NCBI GenBank assembly: GCA_023259235.1
Contig: JAHFQQ010000036.1
Coordinates: 1 to 16,847, forward strand
DNA from: Polaromonas sp.
GTDB lineage: Bacteria; Pseudomonadota; Gammaproteobacteria; Burkholderiales; Burkholderiaceae_C
Direction: 5' to 3'
DNA: 16,847 nucleotides
The notes beneath the pieces were generated by a model. The model saw only the letters and a program-made list of their open reading frames with translations, made no database searches and had not been told where the DNA came from. Below, piece after piece: positions 7,657 to 15,118 of this stretch. Each line of letters opens with the position of its first letter. Within the stretch, counting starts at the first letter, position 1. The translations under genes and the position numbers were made by a program.

Positions 7657-8082
7657 TCAACGGCCCTTGCCGGGTGTAAGCGATGCGCTCCAGCGCTCGT
7701 CCCAGCCCTTGGAAGCGTCATCGAGCTCGCGCCGCTCGCGTTTGGTCGGGCGGCCCTGGCTGATGCTCAGCGCCGGCTCAGGCGTCAAACGGCGCTGATC
7801 GGCAGCCTGCTGACGCGCCTGCTGGCTTTCGGCGGTTTCCTCGTAAAGCCGCTGCGCCACCGGTGCCGCCCCACGCTGGCTGCTGATGCCGCGCACCACC
7901 ACCATGCGTGTGACCGGGCCTTGCCGCAGGGCCACGCTGTCACCTGGCTTGACCTCGCGCGCAGGCTTTGCTTCCTGCCCGTTGATGTGAATGCGGCCCT
8001 TGTCAACTTCCAGGGCCGCGAGTGAACGGGTTTTGTAAAACCGGGCAGCCCACAACCATTTGTCGATGCGTAATTTGTCCAT
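7657..8082 (-). CDS. hslR: Hsp15-like S4-domain RNA-binding protein
   Basis: This 141-residue protein carries an S4 RNA-binding domain over about residues 3-60, opening with LRIDKWLWAARFYKTRS and followed by KGRIHINGQ and VKPGD, the hallmark of heat shock protein 15 (HslR). In Escherichia coli, Hsp15 binds free 50S ribosomal subunits carrying a stalled nascent chain and helps recycle them. The C-terminal half (about 75-141) is Gln/Arg-rich and charged, probably disordered, with the RPTKRERRELD segment common at the end of Hsp15 proteins. The ATG at 8082 follows directly on 95 bases shared with the divergent sigma54 regulator gene. No clear operon partner is seen. A heat-shock promoter could lie in that short gap but I could not identify one. 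Confidence 0.9.
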   Translation of the reverse strand: MDKLRIDKWLWAARFYKTRSLAALEVDKGRIHINGQEAKPAREVKPGDSVALRQGPVTRMVVVRGISSQRGAAPVAQRLYEETAESQQARQQAADQRRLTPEPALSISQGRPTKRERRELDDASKGWDERWSASLTPGKGR

Positions 8083-8177
8083 CAGCCGTCATTTTGAACC
8101 CATTGTGGCGCGGCACTACCCGCAGGCGGGCCGTGGTGCCGGGCCCGCGGCAATCGACTGCACGGTACCATAGCCGC

Positions 8178-9671
8178 ATGGAACACACCGACCCCCCGCC
8201 ACATGGCTTGCCGCTCGATGCCCAGAGCATTCTGGCGCTTGCCGCGCGCTCCATGTTTCACCAGTTTTCCAGCGTCAGCCAGGGCATGTTTCTGGTGGAC
8301 CGGACTGGCCGAATCGTCTGGCTGAACGATGGCTACAAGCGATTTTTGCCGGCGCTGGGATTTTCGTCGGAGGACCAGTTTGTCGGTCATATGGTTGACG
8401 AGGTAATCCCCAATACACAGATGAAACGCGTGCTGGAGACGGGCGAGGCGGTTCTGGTCGATCTGCTGACCAACCATGCCGGCACGTTTGTGGTCAGCCG
8501 CATTCCGCTGCGCGATGAAAGCGGCGGAGCGGTGATTGGAGCCATCGGGATTGTGTTGTTTGACCATCCGGAGACTACCTTGCAGCCCTTGATCAGCAAG
8601 TTTTCGTTGCTGCGCCGGGACCTCGACGATGCCCGCCGCGAGTTGGCCAGCCACCGTCTTCAACAGTCGGGCCAGCGCCAGTCCAAATACACCTTTGCCA
8701 GTTTTGTCGGCAGCAGTCCGGCCGCGGTTGAAGTCAAGCGCCAGGCGCGGCGCGCTGCCCAGACGTCCAGCCCGGTTCTGCTGCTCGGTGAAACCGGCAC
8801 CGGCAAGGAGTTGCTGGCTCACGCGATCCATGCGTCGTCGGCCAGGGCGAGCGGGCCATTCATCAGCGTCAATATTGCGGCCGTGCCCGAGACACTGCTC
8901 GAAGCCGAGTTTTTTGGCGTCGCGCCAGGGGCTTACACCGGTGCCGATCGCAAGGGGCGTGAAGGCAAGTTCAAGCTTGCAGATGGCGGCACCCTGTTTC
9001 TCGATGAAATTGGCGACATGCCGCAGGTGCTGCAAGTCAAGCTGCTGCGCGCTCTGCAGGAAGGCGAGATCGAGCCGCTGGGCTCGAACAAGCTGCTGCC
9101 CTTCGATGCACGGGTCATCGCCGCCACGTCGCGCGATCTGGCGGCGCTGGTGCGCGAAGGCAAGTTTCGTGAAGACCTGTTTTACCGGCTCAATGTGCTG
9201 CCGATCCGGGTGCCGCCACTGCGCGAGCGCCGCACCGACATTCCGGCGCTGGTGGAAATGCTTGGCGAGGACATGACGCTGCGCAGCGGCGAACAGCAGC
9301 CTGAACTGGGACTCGATGCGCTGGCACTGCTGTCGGCGCAAACCTGGCGCGGCAACATTCGCGAGTTGCGCAATGTGCTCGAACAGGCCGTGATGCGCAG
9401 CGATTCGCATCAAATCACGGTCCAGCAGATCGAGGCGGTGCTGCGCGACGCAGGTGTGGAGCAGCTCGCGCCAGCGTTGACGGTGCCCGGTGGCCCGGCA
9501 GCGGACTTGCCGGGTCACGACGCCGACGCCCTGCGGCCGCTGGCCGAGCAGGTGGCGCAACTGGAACAGCGCGCCATTACCGCAGCCATGGCCGCGACCC
9601 GGGGAAACAAGGTGGCAGTGGCCAAAATGTTGGGTATTTCACGCGCCACGCTTTACGCGCGACTCAATTGA
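8178..9671 (+). CDS. PAS-containing sigma54-dependent transcriptional activator
   Basis: This 497-residue enhancer-binding protein has an N-terminal PAS sensor region (about 25-130, with GMFLVDRTGRIVWLNDGYKR), a likely coiled linker (about 135-175, rich in Arg, Leu and Gln), an AAA+ domain (about 180-410) and a Fis-type helix-turn-helix at the very end (VAVAKMLGISRATLYARLN). Walker A GETGTGKE is at 204-211, and the sigma54-contact loop reads GAYTGA at 251-256, a tolerated Phe-to-Tyr variant of GAFTGA. Walker B is GGTLFLDEIGDMP. There is no response-regulator receiver domain, so the signal is probably a small molecule or redox cue sensed by PAS. The ATG at 8178 is preferred because homology begins near it; no strong ribosome site is visible. 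A sigma54 promoter stands 1.5 kb downstream at the liv operon, a likely target. Confidence 0.85.
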   Translation: MEHTDPPPHGLPLDAQSILALAARSMFHQFSSVSQGMFLVDRTGRIVWLNDGYKRFLPALGFSSEDQFVGHMVDEVIPNTQMKRVLETGEAVLVDLLTNHAGTFVVSRIPLRDESGGAVIGAIGIVLFDHPETTLQPLISKFSLLRRDLDDARRELASHRLQQSGQRQSKYTFASFVGSSPAAVEVKRQARRAAQTSSPVLLLGETGTGKELLAHAIHASSARASGPFISVNIAAVPETLLEAEFFGVAPGAYTGADRKGREGKFKLADGGTLFLDEIGDMPQVLQVKLLRALQEGEIEPLGSNKLLPFDARVIAATSRDLAALVREGKFREDLFYRLNVLPIRVPPLRERRTDIPALVEMLGEDMTLRSGEQQPELGLDALALLSAQTWRGNIRELRNVLEQAVMRSDSHQITVQQIEAVLRDAGVEQLAPALTVPGGPAADLPGHDADALRPLAEQVAQLEQRAITAAMAATRGNKVAVAKMLGISRATLYARLN

Positions 9672-9737
9672 TGCTATATCCGGTCATTTCCAGCAAGTTC
9701 CACGCCTGACCAGCGTGATCCCGAGGAGGTAATTGGC

Positions 9738-10973
9738 ATGCATCTGGTTCAGCGCGTTAAAGACATTTTGCTCAAGCCCAAGGACACTTGGCCAGTCATT
9801 GCCGCAGAGCCCGGCAGCACCGCCGCCATTTACAAGGATTACCTCATCTACCTGGCTCTGGTGCCAGCCGTGGCCGGGTTCATCGGCATGTCGCTGATTG
9901 GTTTTGGCGGCTTTGGTTTTTCAATGCGTGTGCCGATTGTTTCCGGCTTGGTCAACATGGTTGTGGGTTACGCGCTGTCGCTGGTGGCGGTGTTCGTGCT
10001 GGGCTTGATCGCTAATGCCCTGGCTCCGACCTTTGGCGGCACCAGGGATCCGGTGAGCGCGCTCAAGCTGGTGGCTTATGGCAGCACAGCGGGTTTTGTC
10101 GGCGGTGTGTTCACCCTGGTCCCGTCACTCTCGATGCTCGGCTTGCTCGCTTCGCTGTACTCCATCTACCTGATCTCCACCGGAGTGCCGGTTTTGATGA
10201 AGTCCCCGTCCGAGAAGGCCATGCCCTACACAGCGGTGTTAATTGTGTGCGGCATTGTGGCGATGGTGATTCTGGGCGCACTTTCGTCTTTATTCACTGG
10301 CGGTCGCCACGGCATGCTGACGGGCGGCCGCTTTGGCGCGCCCGAGGTGTCGATCAACACGCCGGGGGGCTCGGTCAATATCAACACCGCCAAGATTGAA
10401 GACATGACCAGGAAGCTCGAAGAGGCGGGCAAGCGCATGGAAAATGCGCAAGCCTCCGGCGACAGCGCGGCGGCGGGCAAGGCTGCGGCTGACATCATGG
10501 GGGCCATGACGGGGGCCACGGGCGTGCCCTTTACTGCCCAGGTCATGAAGAGTTGGTTGCCAGAAAATCTCGCTGGCCTGGCTCGCGAGACCTTCGAGGT
10601 GCAAAGCGGGGCCGCCATGGGCGTTGCAGGGTCGACCGCCCGCGCAGACTATGGCAGCGGCAACCAGCAAATTCACCTCTCCATCACCGACATCGGAGGT
10701 TTGGGAGGACTGATGGGAGTTGCGGCCTGGGCCAACGTGACCATGGACAAGGAAACCAATGATTTGGTGGAAAAAGTCTATAAACAGGGCCAGCGCACCA
10801 TTCGCGAGAACTACCGCAAGGATGGCAGCCACGTGGAACTCACGCAGGTGCTGGGAAATGGCCTGATTGTGGAAGTCAGCGGTAGTCAGACCACTCTGGA
10901 CAAGGCCAGGCAGGCGTTGTCGGATGTTGATCTGGCCAAGATGGAAACTGCGCAACGCCCAGAAAAATCCTGA
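9738..10973 (+). CDS. Yip1-domain membrane protein with long C-terminal extension
   Basis: The first 190 of 411 residues match bacterial Yip1-domain proteins: the opening VQRVKDILLKPKDTWPVIA is the family signature, followed by about five membrane segments (near 35-58, 67-93, 112-127, 130-152, 163-185). The remaining 220 residues are soluble: a Gly-rich linker, a short predicted helix with coiled-coil character (about 215-240), an Ala/Gly-rich part and a C-terminal alpha/beta region (about 305-395) that I do not recognise. Usual bacterial Yip1 proteins are near 200 residues, so this one is about twice as long. A strong GAGGAGG ribosome site (9723-9729) sets the start. It follows the sigma54 regulator by 66 bases and may be co-transcribed with it. 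Function is unknown. Confidence 0.75.
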   Translation: MHLVQRVKDILLKPKDTWPVIAAEPGSTAAIYKDYLIYLALVPAVAGFIGMSLIGFGGFGFSMRVPIVSGLVNMVVGYALSLVAVFVLGLIANALAPTFGGTRDPVSALKLVAYGSTAGFVGGVFTLVPSLSMLGLLASLYSIYLISTGVPVLMKSPSEKAMPYTAVLIVCGIVAMVILGALSSLFTGGRHGMLTGGRFGAPEVSINTPGGSVNINTAKIEDMTRKLEEAGKRMENAQASGDSAAAGKAAADIMGAMTGATGVPFTAQVMKSWLPENLAGLARETFEVQSGAAMGVAGSTARADYGSGNQQIHLSITDIGGLGGLMGVAAWANVTMDKETNDLVEKVYKQGQRTIRENYRKDGSHVELTQVLGNGLIVEVSGSQTTLDKARQALSDVDLAKMETAQRPEKS

Positions 10974-11038
10974 TGGTGTCGGGATTCAGGCCGGTCACAG
11001 ACGTTTAAAGAAGATATCGAAGCGACTGTAATTTAGTC

Positions 11039-11080
11039 ATATGTATGTTAATAATACATTATAGTGACCATATATCATAC
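11039..11080. promoter_or_regulatory. Candidate enhancer (activator-binding) sites for the liv operon
   Basis: An AT-rich block contains the inverted repeat ATGTAT-N7-ATACAT (11041-11046 and 11054-11059) and two CATATRT direct repeats 30 bases apart (11039-11045 and 11069-11075); GTATG (11043-11047) also faces CATAC (11076-11080). It is centred roughly 80-115 bases before the predicted start of the sigma54 promoter, the usual place for upstream activating sites. Which protein binds is not known; the PAS activator at 8178-9671 is the nearest candidate. Confidence 0.5.
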
Positions 11081-11130
11081 AAGAATCCAATATGCTGGAT
11101 AACTTCAAGTCAAATCAAGATTCTCACAGT

Positions 11131-11146
11131 TGGCACGATCCGTGCG
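11131..11146 (+). promoter_or_regulatory. Sigma54 (-24/-12) promoter of the liv-type operon
   Basis: TGGCACG at 11131-11137, four bases, then GTGCG at 11142-11146. Against the consensus TGGCACG-N4-TTGCW, the whole -24 element matches, and the invariant GG (11132-11133) and GC (11144-11145) are at exactly the required spacing; only the first T of the -12 element and the last base differ. Transcription would begin near 11157, about 28 bases before the ATG at 11185. Confidence 0.75.
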
Positions 11147-11184
11147 TTCAAACCACTGCCCATCATTACATCAGGAGACATTCC

Positions 11185-12378
11185 ATGCATCGTCGCACTC
11201 TGATTGCGCTTGCCGCGCTTACTACCGCTTTCATTTCGCCGCTGGCCATGAGTCAGGAGAAAGAAATCAGGATCGCCCACATCTACAGCAAGACCGGGCC
11301 GCTCGAAGCCTACGGCAAGCAGACCCAGACCGGCCTGATGATGGGCCTGGAATACGCCACCGGCGGCACCATGATGGTGGCAGGCAAGAAGATCGTGCTG
11401 ATGGAGCGCGACGACCAGGGCAAGCCTGACCTCGGCAAGAGCCTGCTGGCCGCAGCGTACGCAGACGACAAGGCCGACATCGCCGTCGGCCCCACCTCGT
11501 CGGGCGTGGCGCTGGCCATGCTGCCCGTCGCCGAGGAATACAAGAAGATCTTGCTGGTCGAGCCCGCCGTGGCCGATTCGATCACCGGCGACAAGTGGAA
11601 CAAGTACATCTTCCGCACTGGGCGCAACTCCAGCCAGGACGCCATCAGCAACGCCGTGGCGATGGACAAGGATGGCGTGACCGTGGCCACGCTGGCGCAG
11701 GACTACGCTTTCGGCCGCGACGGTGTCAAGGCCTTCAAAGCCAACCTCAAGCACGCCAAGATCGGGCATGAGGAATACCTGCCGCAGAACACCACCGACT
11801 TCACTGCCGGTATTCAGCGCATTGTCGATGCCCTCAAGGACAAGCCGGGCAAGAAGGCCATCGAGGTCATCTGGGCCGGCGGCACGCCGCCCTTCAACGC
11901 GCTGGCTGCGCAAGACCTGAAGAAGCGCTATGGCATCGACGTGTTCACGGGTGGCAACATCCTGCCGGCCATGGCGAGCTACAAGAACTTCCCCGGCATG
12001 GAAGGCGCGACCTACTACTACTTCGGCATTCCGAAGAACGCTGTGAACGACGCCCTGGTGGCCGCGCACTACAAGGAATTCAAGACGCCGCCAGACTTCT
12101 TTACTGCGGGCGGTTTCTCGGCGGCCATGGCGCTGGTGACGGCGCTGAAAAAGACCAACGGCGATACCAACACCAACAAGCTCATCAAGACGATGGAAGG
12201 CATGAGCTTTGACACGCCTAAGGGCAAGATGACCTTCCGCAAGGAAGACCACCAGGCGATGCAAAGCATGTACCACTTCAAGATCAAGAACGACCCGGCC
12301 TTTGCCTGGGGTGTGCCGGAGCTGGTGCACGAGATCAAGCCGGAAGAGATGAACATCCCGATCAGCAACCACCGCTAA
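11185..12378 (+). CDS. Branched-chain amino acid-type ABC transporter, periplasmic binding protein
   Basis: This 397-residue solute-binding protein belongs to the LivJ/LivK-like (Peripla_BP_6, HAAT) family, which captures amino acids, urea, amides or aromatic acids in the periplasm for the membrane complex. A signal peptide (MHRRTLIALAALTTAF...PLAMS) is probably cut near residue 23. Mature-protein features are IRIAHIYSKTGPLEAYG at the N-terminus and the DIAVGPTSSGVALAMLPVAE and FRTGRNSSQD segments around the ligand cleft. The ATG at 11185 is chosen for its AGGAG site (11173-11177) and the signal peptide; the frame extends upstream to 11092 but that would cover the sigma54 promoter. Substrate cannot be told from sequence alone. 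The strong palindrome after its stop may make it the most abundant product of the operon, as is common for binding proteins. Confidence 0.9.
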   Translation: MHRRTLIALAALTTAFISPLAMSQEKEIRIAHIYSKTGPLEAYGKQTQTGLMMGLEYATGGTMMVAGKKIVLMERDDQGKPDLGKSLLAAAYADDKADIAVGPTSSGVALAMLPVAEEYKKILLVEPAVADSITGDKWNKYIFRTGRNSSQDAISNAVAMDKDGVTVATLAQDYAFGRDGVKAFKANLKHAKIGHEEYLPQNTTDFTAGIQRIVDALKDKPGKKAIEVIWAGGTPPFNALAAQDLKKRYGIDVFTGGNILPAMASYKNFPGMEGATYYYFGIPKNAVNDALVAAHYKEFKTPPDFFTAGGFSAAMALVTALKKTNGDTNTNKLIKTMEGMSFDTPKGKMTFRKEDHQAMQSMYHFKIKNDPAFAWGVPELVHEIKPEEMNIPISNHR

Positions 12379-12402
12379 GCCGCCTGGCTTGGTCCGGTGT
12401 GC

Positions 12403-12430
12403 GCCGCCGCCCGCCCGGGCGGGCGGCGGC
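12403..12430. terminator. 28-base perfect palindrome after the binding-protein gene
   Basis: GCCGCCGCCCGCCC (12403-12416) is followed directly by its exact reverse complement (12417-12430), all G/C. It begins 25 bases after the binding-protein stop. No T-run follows, so rather than a full terminator it may protect the 3' end of the binding-protein message or weaken read-through into the transporter genes. Confidence 0.6.
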
Positions 12431-12446
12431 ATCCAGCGCTAGCGCG

Positions 12447-12493
12447 CTATTATTTGTATAGCTGCAAGCGCTTATGCAGTAAGCGCTAGAGTC
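12447..12493 (+). repeat. Dispersed intergenic repeat, copy A
   Basis: This stretch aligns without gaps to 14046-14092 on the opposite strand, with about 34 of 47 bases identical; the conserved cores are ATAGCTG and TAAGCGC.AGAG. It lies between the palindrome and the first ATPase gene. Its AAGCGCTTATGCAGTAAGCGCT core contains its own short inverted repeat (AGCGCTTA...TAAGCGCT). Confidence 0.7.
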
Positions 12494-12518
12494 ACTTTTT
12501 GCTTAAATTTTCTGCGCC

Positions 12519-13286
12519 ATGCTTGAAACCAGAGACCTGACCATCCGCTTCGGTGGCCACGTTGCCGTCAATGCCGTGAGCTGTGCCTTCGCGCCCGGCA
12601 CGCTGACGGCTATCGTCGGCCCCAACGGCGCGGGCAAGACGACGTATTTCAACCTGATTTCCGGCCAGCTCAAGGCGTCAAAGGGGCAGGTGCTGCTGGG
12701 TGGGCGTGAACTCTCTGGTTTGTCGGTGCCCGAGCGCACACGCGCGGGCCTGGGGCGGGCGTTTCAGTTGACCAACCTGTTCCCCAAACTCACGGTGCAG
12801 GAAAACGTGCGCCTGGCGGTGCAGGCGACGCAGCCCGGCAGACATCGGCACGGGCTCAACCTGTGGAGCATCTGGAGCGACCACGACGACCTGATTGCGC
12901 GCGCCGACGCCATCCTGGCCAGCGTGGCGCTGCGCGATCGCGCCGGCATGCCCGTCGCCGGCCTGCCGCACGGCGACCAGCGCAAGCTGGAAGTGGCGCT
13001 TTTGATGGCGCTCGACCCGCAGGTCTACATGTTTGACGAACCCACGGCCGGTATGAGCCACGACGAGGCGCCGGTGATCCTGAACCTGATCCGCGAGCTG
13101 AAGAAAGACAAAACCAGGACCATCCTGCTGGTGGAGCACAAGATGGACGTGGTGCGCGAGCTGGCGGATCGCATCATCGTGCTCACCAATGGCACGCTCG
13201 TCGCTGATGGCCTGCCGGCTGAGGTGATTGCCTCGCCGGTGGTGCAGGAAGCCTACCTTGGCGTGTCGCAGGAGCAAGCAGCATGA
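12519..13286 (+). CDS. livG: ABC transporter ATP-binding protein, LivG type
   Basis: This 255-residue ATPase is one of the two that power the HAAT transporter. Walker A GPNGAGKTT is at 34-42, the signature region reads LPHGDQRKLE from residue 149 (LSYGEQRRLE is more usual in LivG), and Walker B YMFDEPTAGMS has its Asp-Glu at 173-174; the long insert after Walker A (about 105-130) and LVEHKMDVV with the switch His are LivG-like. An in-frame TAA at 12504-12506 rules out an earlier start. No ribosome site is visible before the ATG, whose upstream bases belong to the repeat. Its stop overlaps the next start by four bases (ATGA). Substrate follows that of the binding protein. Confidence 0.9.
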   Translation: MLETRDLTIRFGGHVAVNAVSCAFAPGTLTAIVGPNGAGKTTYFNLISGQLKASKGQVLLGGRELSGLSVPERTRAGLGRAFQLTNLFPKLTVQENVRLAVQATQPGRHRHGLNLWSIWSDHDDLIARADAILASVALRDRAGMPVAGLPHGDQRKLEVALLMALDPQVYMFDEPTAGMSHDEAPVILNLIRELKKDKTRTILLVEHKMDVVRELADRIIVLTNGTLVADGLPAEVIASPVVQEAYLGVSQEQAA

Positions 13287-14029
13287 GCGCCGCCACCTTA
13301 TCCAGTACGGCGCTCATGCTCGAACTCTCGGGCGTGCACACGCACATCGAGGCGTACCACATCCTGCATGGCGTCAACCTCGCCGTACCACGCGGCGAAG
13401 TCACCATGCTGCTCGGGCGCAATGGCGCCGGCAAGACGACGACGCTGCGCACCATCATGGGCCTGTGGCGCGCCTCGCAGGGCACGGTAAAGTTCGCCGG
13501 GCAAGACATCACACGCCTGGCCACGCCGCAAATTGCCGGTCTGGGCATTGCCTACGTGCCAGAGAGCATGGGCATCTTCGCCGACCTTACGGTCAAGGAA
13601 AACATGGTGCTCGCCGCACGCTCGGCACGCACCGCCGCGCAAATCGACGCCGAGCGACTGGCCTGGATTTTTCAGCTTTTCCCCGCGGTGGAAAAGTTCT
13701 GGAACCACCCGGCCGGCAAGCTCTCGGGCGGGCAGAAGCAGATGCTGGCGGTGGCGCGCGCCATCGTCGAGCCGCGCGAGCTGCTCATCGTGGACGAGCC
13801 CAGCAAAGGCCTGGCGCCGGCCATCATCAACAACATGATCGCCGCATTCGACCAGCTCAAAAAACGCGGAGTGACCATTCTGCTGGTCGAGCAGAACATC
13901 AACTTCGCCAAACGCCTGGGCGACAGCGTTGCAGTCATGGACAACGGCGTCGTTGTGCACGCTGGCCGCATGGCGGCGCTGGCGCAAGACGAGGCGCTGC
14001 AGCGCTCGCTGCTGGGGTTGGCGCTATGA
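13283..14029 (+). CDS. livF: ABC transporter ATP-binding protein, LivF type
   Basis: This 248-residue ATPase is the partner of the LivG-type protein. Walker A GRNGAGKTT is at 45-53, the signature LSGGQKQM starts at 147 and Walker B LLIVDEPSKGLAP has its Asp-Glu at 171-172, followed by LLVEQNINFA with Gln in the switch position, as is characteristic of LivF. The N-terminal extension before the first strand is about 10 residues longer than usual. The ATGA overlap with livG suggests coupled translation. Downstream, 91 bases separate it from the permease gene, and that gap is mostly filled by the second repeat copy. The last bases before the stop are high-GC and end cleanly, so no truncation is seen. 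Confidence 0.92.
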   Translation: MSAATLSSTALMLELSGVHTHIEAYHILHGVNLAVPRGEVTMLLGRNGAGKTTTLRTIMGLWRASQGTVKFAGQDITRLATPQIAGLGIAYVPESMGIFADLTVKENMVLAARSARTAAQIDAERLAWIFQLFPAVEKFWNHPAGKLSGGQKQMLAVARAIVEPRELLIVDEPSKGLAPAIINNMIAAFDQLKKRGVTILLVEQNINFAKRLGDSVAVMDNGVVVHAGRMAALAQDEALQRSLLGLAL

Positions 14030-14045
14030 ATTTCAAGTCTTTTTG

Positions 14046-14092
14046 GCCTCTGGCGCTTATTGCACCTGCGCAACCAGCTATGAAATCAATAG
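14046..14092 (-). repeat. Dispersed intergenic repeat, copy B
   Basis: This is the inverted counterpart of copy A (12447-12493), about 34 of 47 bases identical by eye, inserted in the otherwise tight operon between livF and livH. It lies entirely in the non-coding gap and leaves a GGAGG ribosome site (14110-14114) for the next gene. Confidence 0.7.
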
Positions 14093-14120
14093 TAAAGCAT
14101 TCATTCGCCGGAGGTGCAGC

Positions 14121-15104
14121 ATGAACTGGCATGAACTCGACTGGAAGCCGCTCGCCCTGGTGCCCGTGCTGGCGCTGGCGGTGCTGCCGTTTATCGGCTC
14201 AGCGTCCACCTGGCTCACGCTCACCGTGGCGGGGCTGGCGATGGGCATGATCATTTTCATCATCGCGTCGGGCCTGACGCTGATCTTCGGGCTGATGGAT
14301 GTGCTCAATTTCGGCCACGGCGTGTTCATTGCGCTGGGCGCCTTCGTCGCGGTCAGCGTGCTGGGCAGCATGGGTGACTGGACCGGCTCGCAGGAGCTGT
14401 GGCGCAACCTTGTTGCCGTCATTCCCGCCATGCTCGTCGCCATGCTCGTAGCGGGTGCTGTGGGCCTGGCGTTTGAGCGTTTCATTGTGCGGCCGGTGTA
14501 TGGCCAGCACTTGAAGCAGATCCTTATCACCATGGGCGGGATGATCATCGGTGAAGAGATCATCAAGATGATCTGGGGCCCAGCGCAGATTCCGCTGCCA
14601 CTGCCGGCCGGCATGCAAGGCTCCCTCTTCATCGGCGACGCTGCCATCGAGAAATACCGGCTGATTGCCGTGGTCGTGGGCCTGCTGGTGTTCGGCGCGC
14701 TGGCCTGGACCTTGGCGCGGACCAAGGTGGGCCTCTTGATCCGCGCCGGAGTACAGGACCGCGAGATGGTCGAGTCGCTCGGCTACCGCATCCGGCGCCT
14801 GTTTATTGGGGTGTTTGTTGCCGGCAGCGCACTCGCGGGCCTGGGTGGCGTGATGTGGGGCCTGTACCAGCAGAGCGTGATTCCGCAGATGGGTGCGCAG
14901 GTCAACGTGCTGATCTTCATTGTGATCATCATCGGCGGGCTCGGCAGCACGGGTGGGGCGCTGATCGGTGCACTGCTGGTCGGGCTGATGGCCAACTACA
15001 CCGGCTTCCTTGTGCCGAAGGTGGCGCTGTTTTCGAATATTGCGCTGATGGTCGCCATCCTGCTCTGGCGGCCCCAGGGCGTTTATCCGGTCACGAACCG
15101 CTGA
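14121..15104 (+). CDS. livH: ABC transporter permease, LivH type
   Basis: This 327-residue inner-membrane protein is one of the two channel-forming permeases. It is very hydrophobic, with about eight membrane segments, and carries the family motif GLTLIFGLMDVLNFGHGVF (residues about 47-65), the EAA-like cytoplasmic region (QDREMVESLGYRIRR) and the C-terminal IIGGLGSTGGALIGALLVG block. The ATG at 14121 has a GGAGG site (14110-14114); the frame runs further upstream through livF but without support. It ends 14 bases before livM. The order binding protein-G-F-H-M differs from the Escherichia coli order (K-H-M-G-F), which is not unusual in Burkholderiales. Confidence 0.92.
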   Translation: MNWHELDWKPLALVPVLALAVLPFIGSASTWLTLTVAGLAMGMIIFIIASGLTLIFGLMDVLNFGHGVFIALGAFVAVSVLGSMGDWTGSQELWRNLVAVIPAMLVAMLVAGAVGLAFERFIVRPVYGQHLKQILITMGGMIIGEEIIKMIWGPAQIPLPLPAGMQGSLFIGDAAIEKYRLIAVVVGLLVFGALAWTLARTKVGLLIRAGVQDREMVESLGYRIRRLFIGVFVAGSALAGLGGVMWGLYQQSVIPQMGAQVNVLIFIVIIIGGLGSTGGALIGALLVGLMANYTGFLVPKVALFSNIALMVAILLWRPQGVYPVTNR

Positions 15105-15118
15105 ACCGGAGCCCAGCC

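Noticed and set aside
8082..9560. Very long minus-strand open frame (492 codons) opposite the sigma54 regulator
   Set aside because: It is His/Gln/Arg-rich without recognisable domains and lies antisense to a clear AAA+ protein; it is a shadow of high-GC codon bias.
11092..11184. Upstream extension of the binding-protein reading frame
   Set aside because: It would run through the sigma54 promoter and precede the clear signal peptide; the AGGAG site fixes the start at 11185.
11110..12432. Minus-strand open frame of 440 codons opposite the binding-protein gene
   Set aside because: Composition is that of an antisense shadow and the plus strand carries an unmistakable periplasmic binding protein with signal peptide and ribosome site.
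12445..14100. Repeat copies read as the ends of a transposon carrying the ATPase genes
   Set aside because: livG and livF are a normal part of this operon, there is no transposase, and no target duplication was seen; the copies look like ordinary dispersed intergenic repeats.
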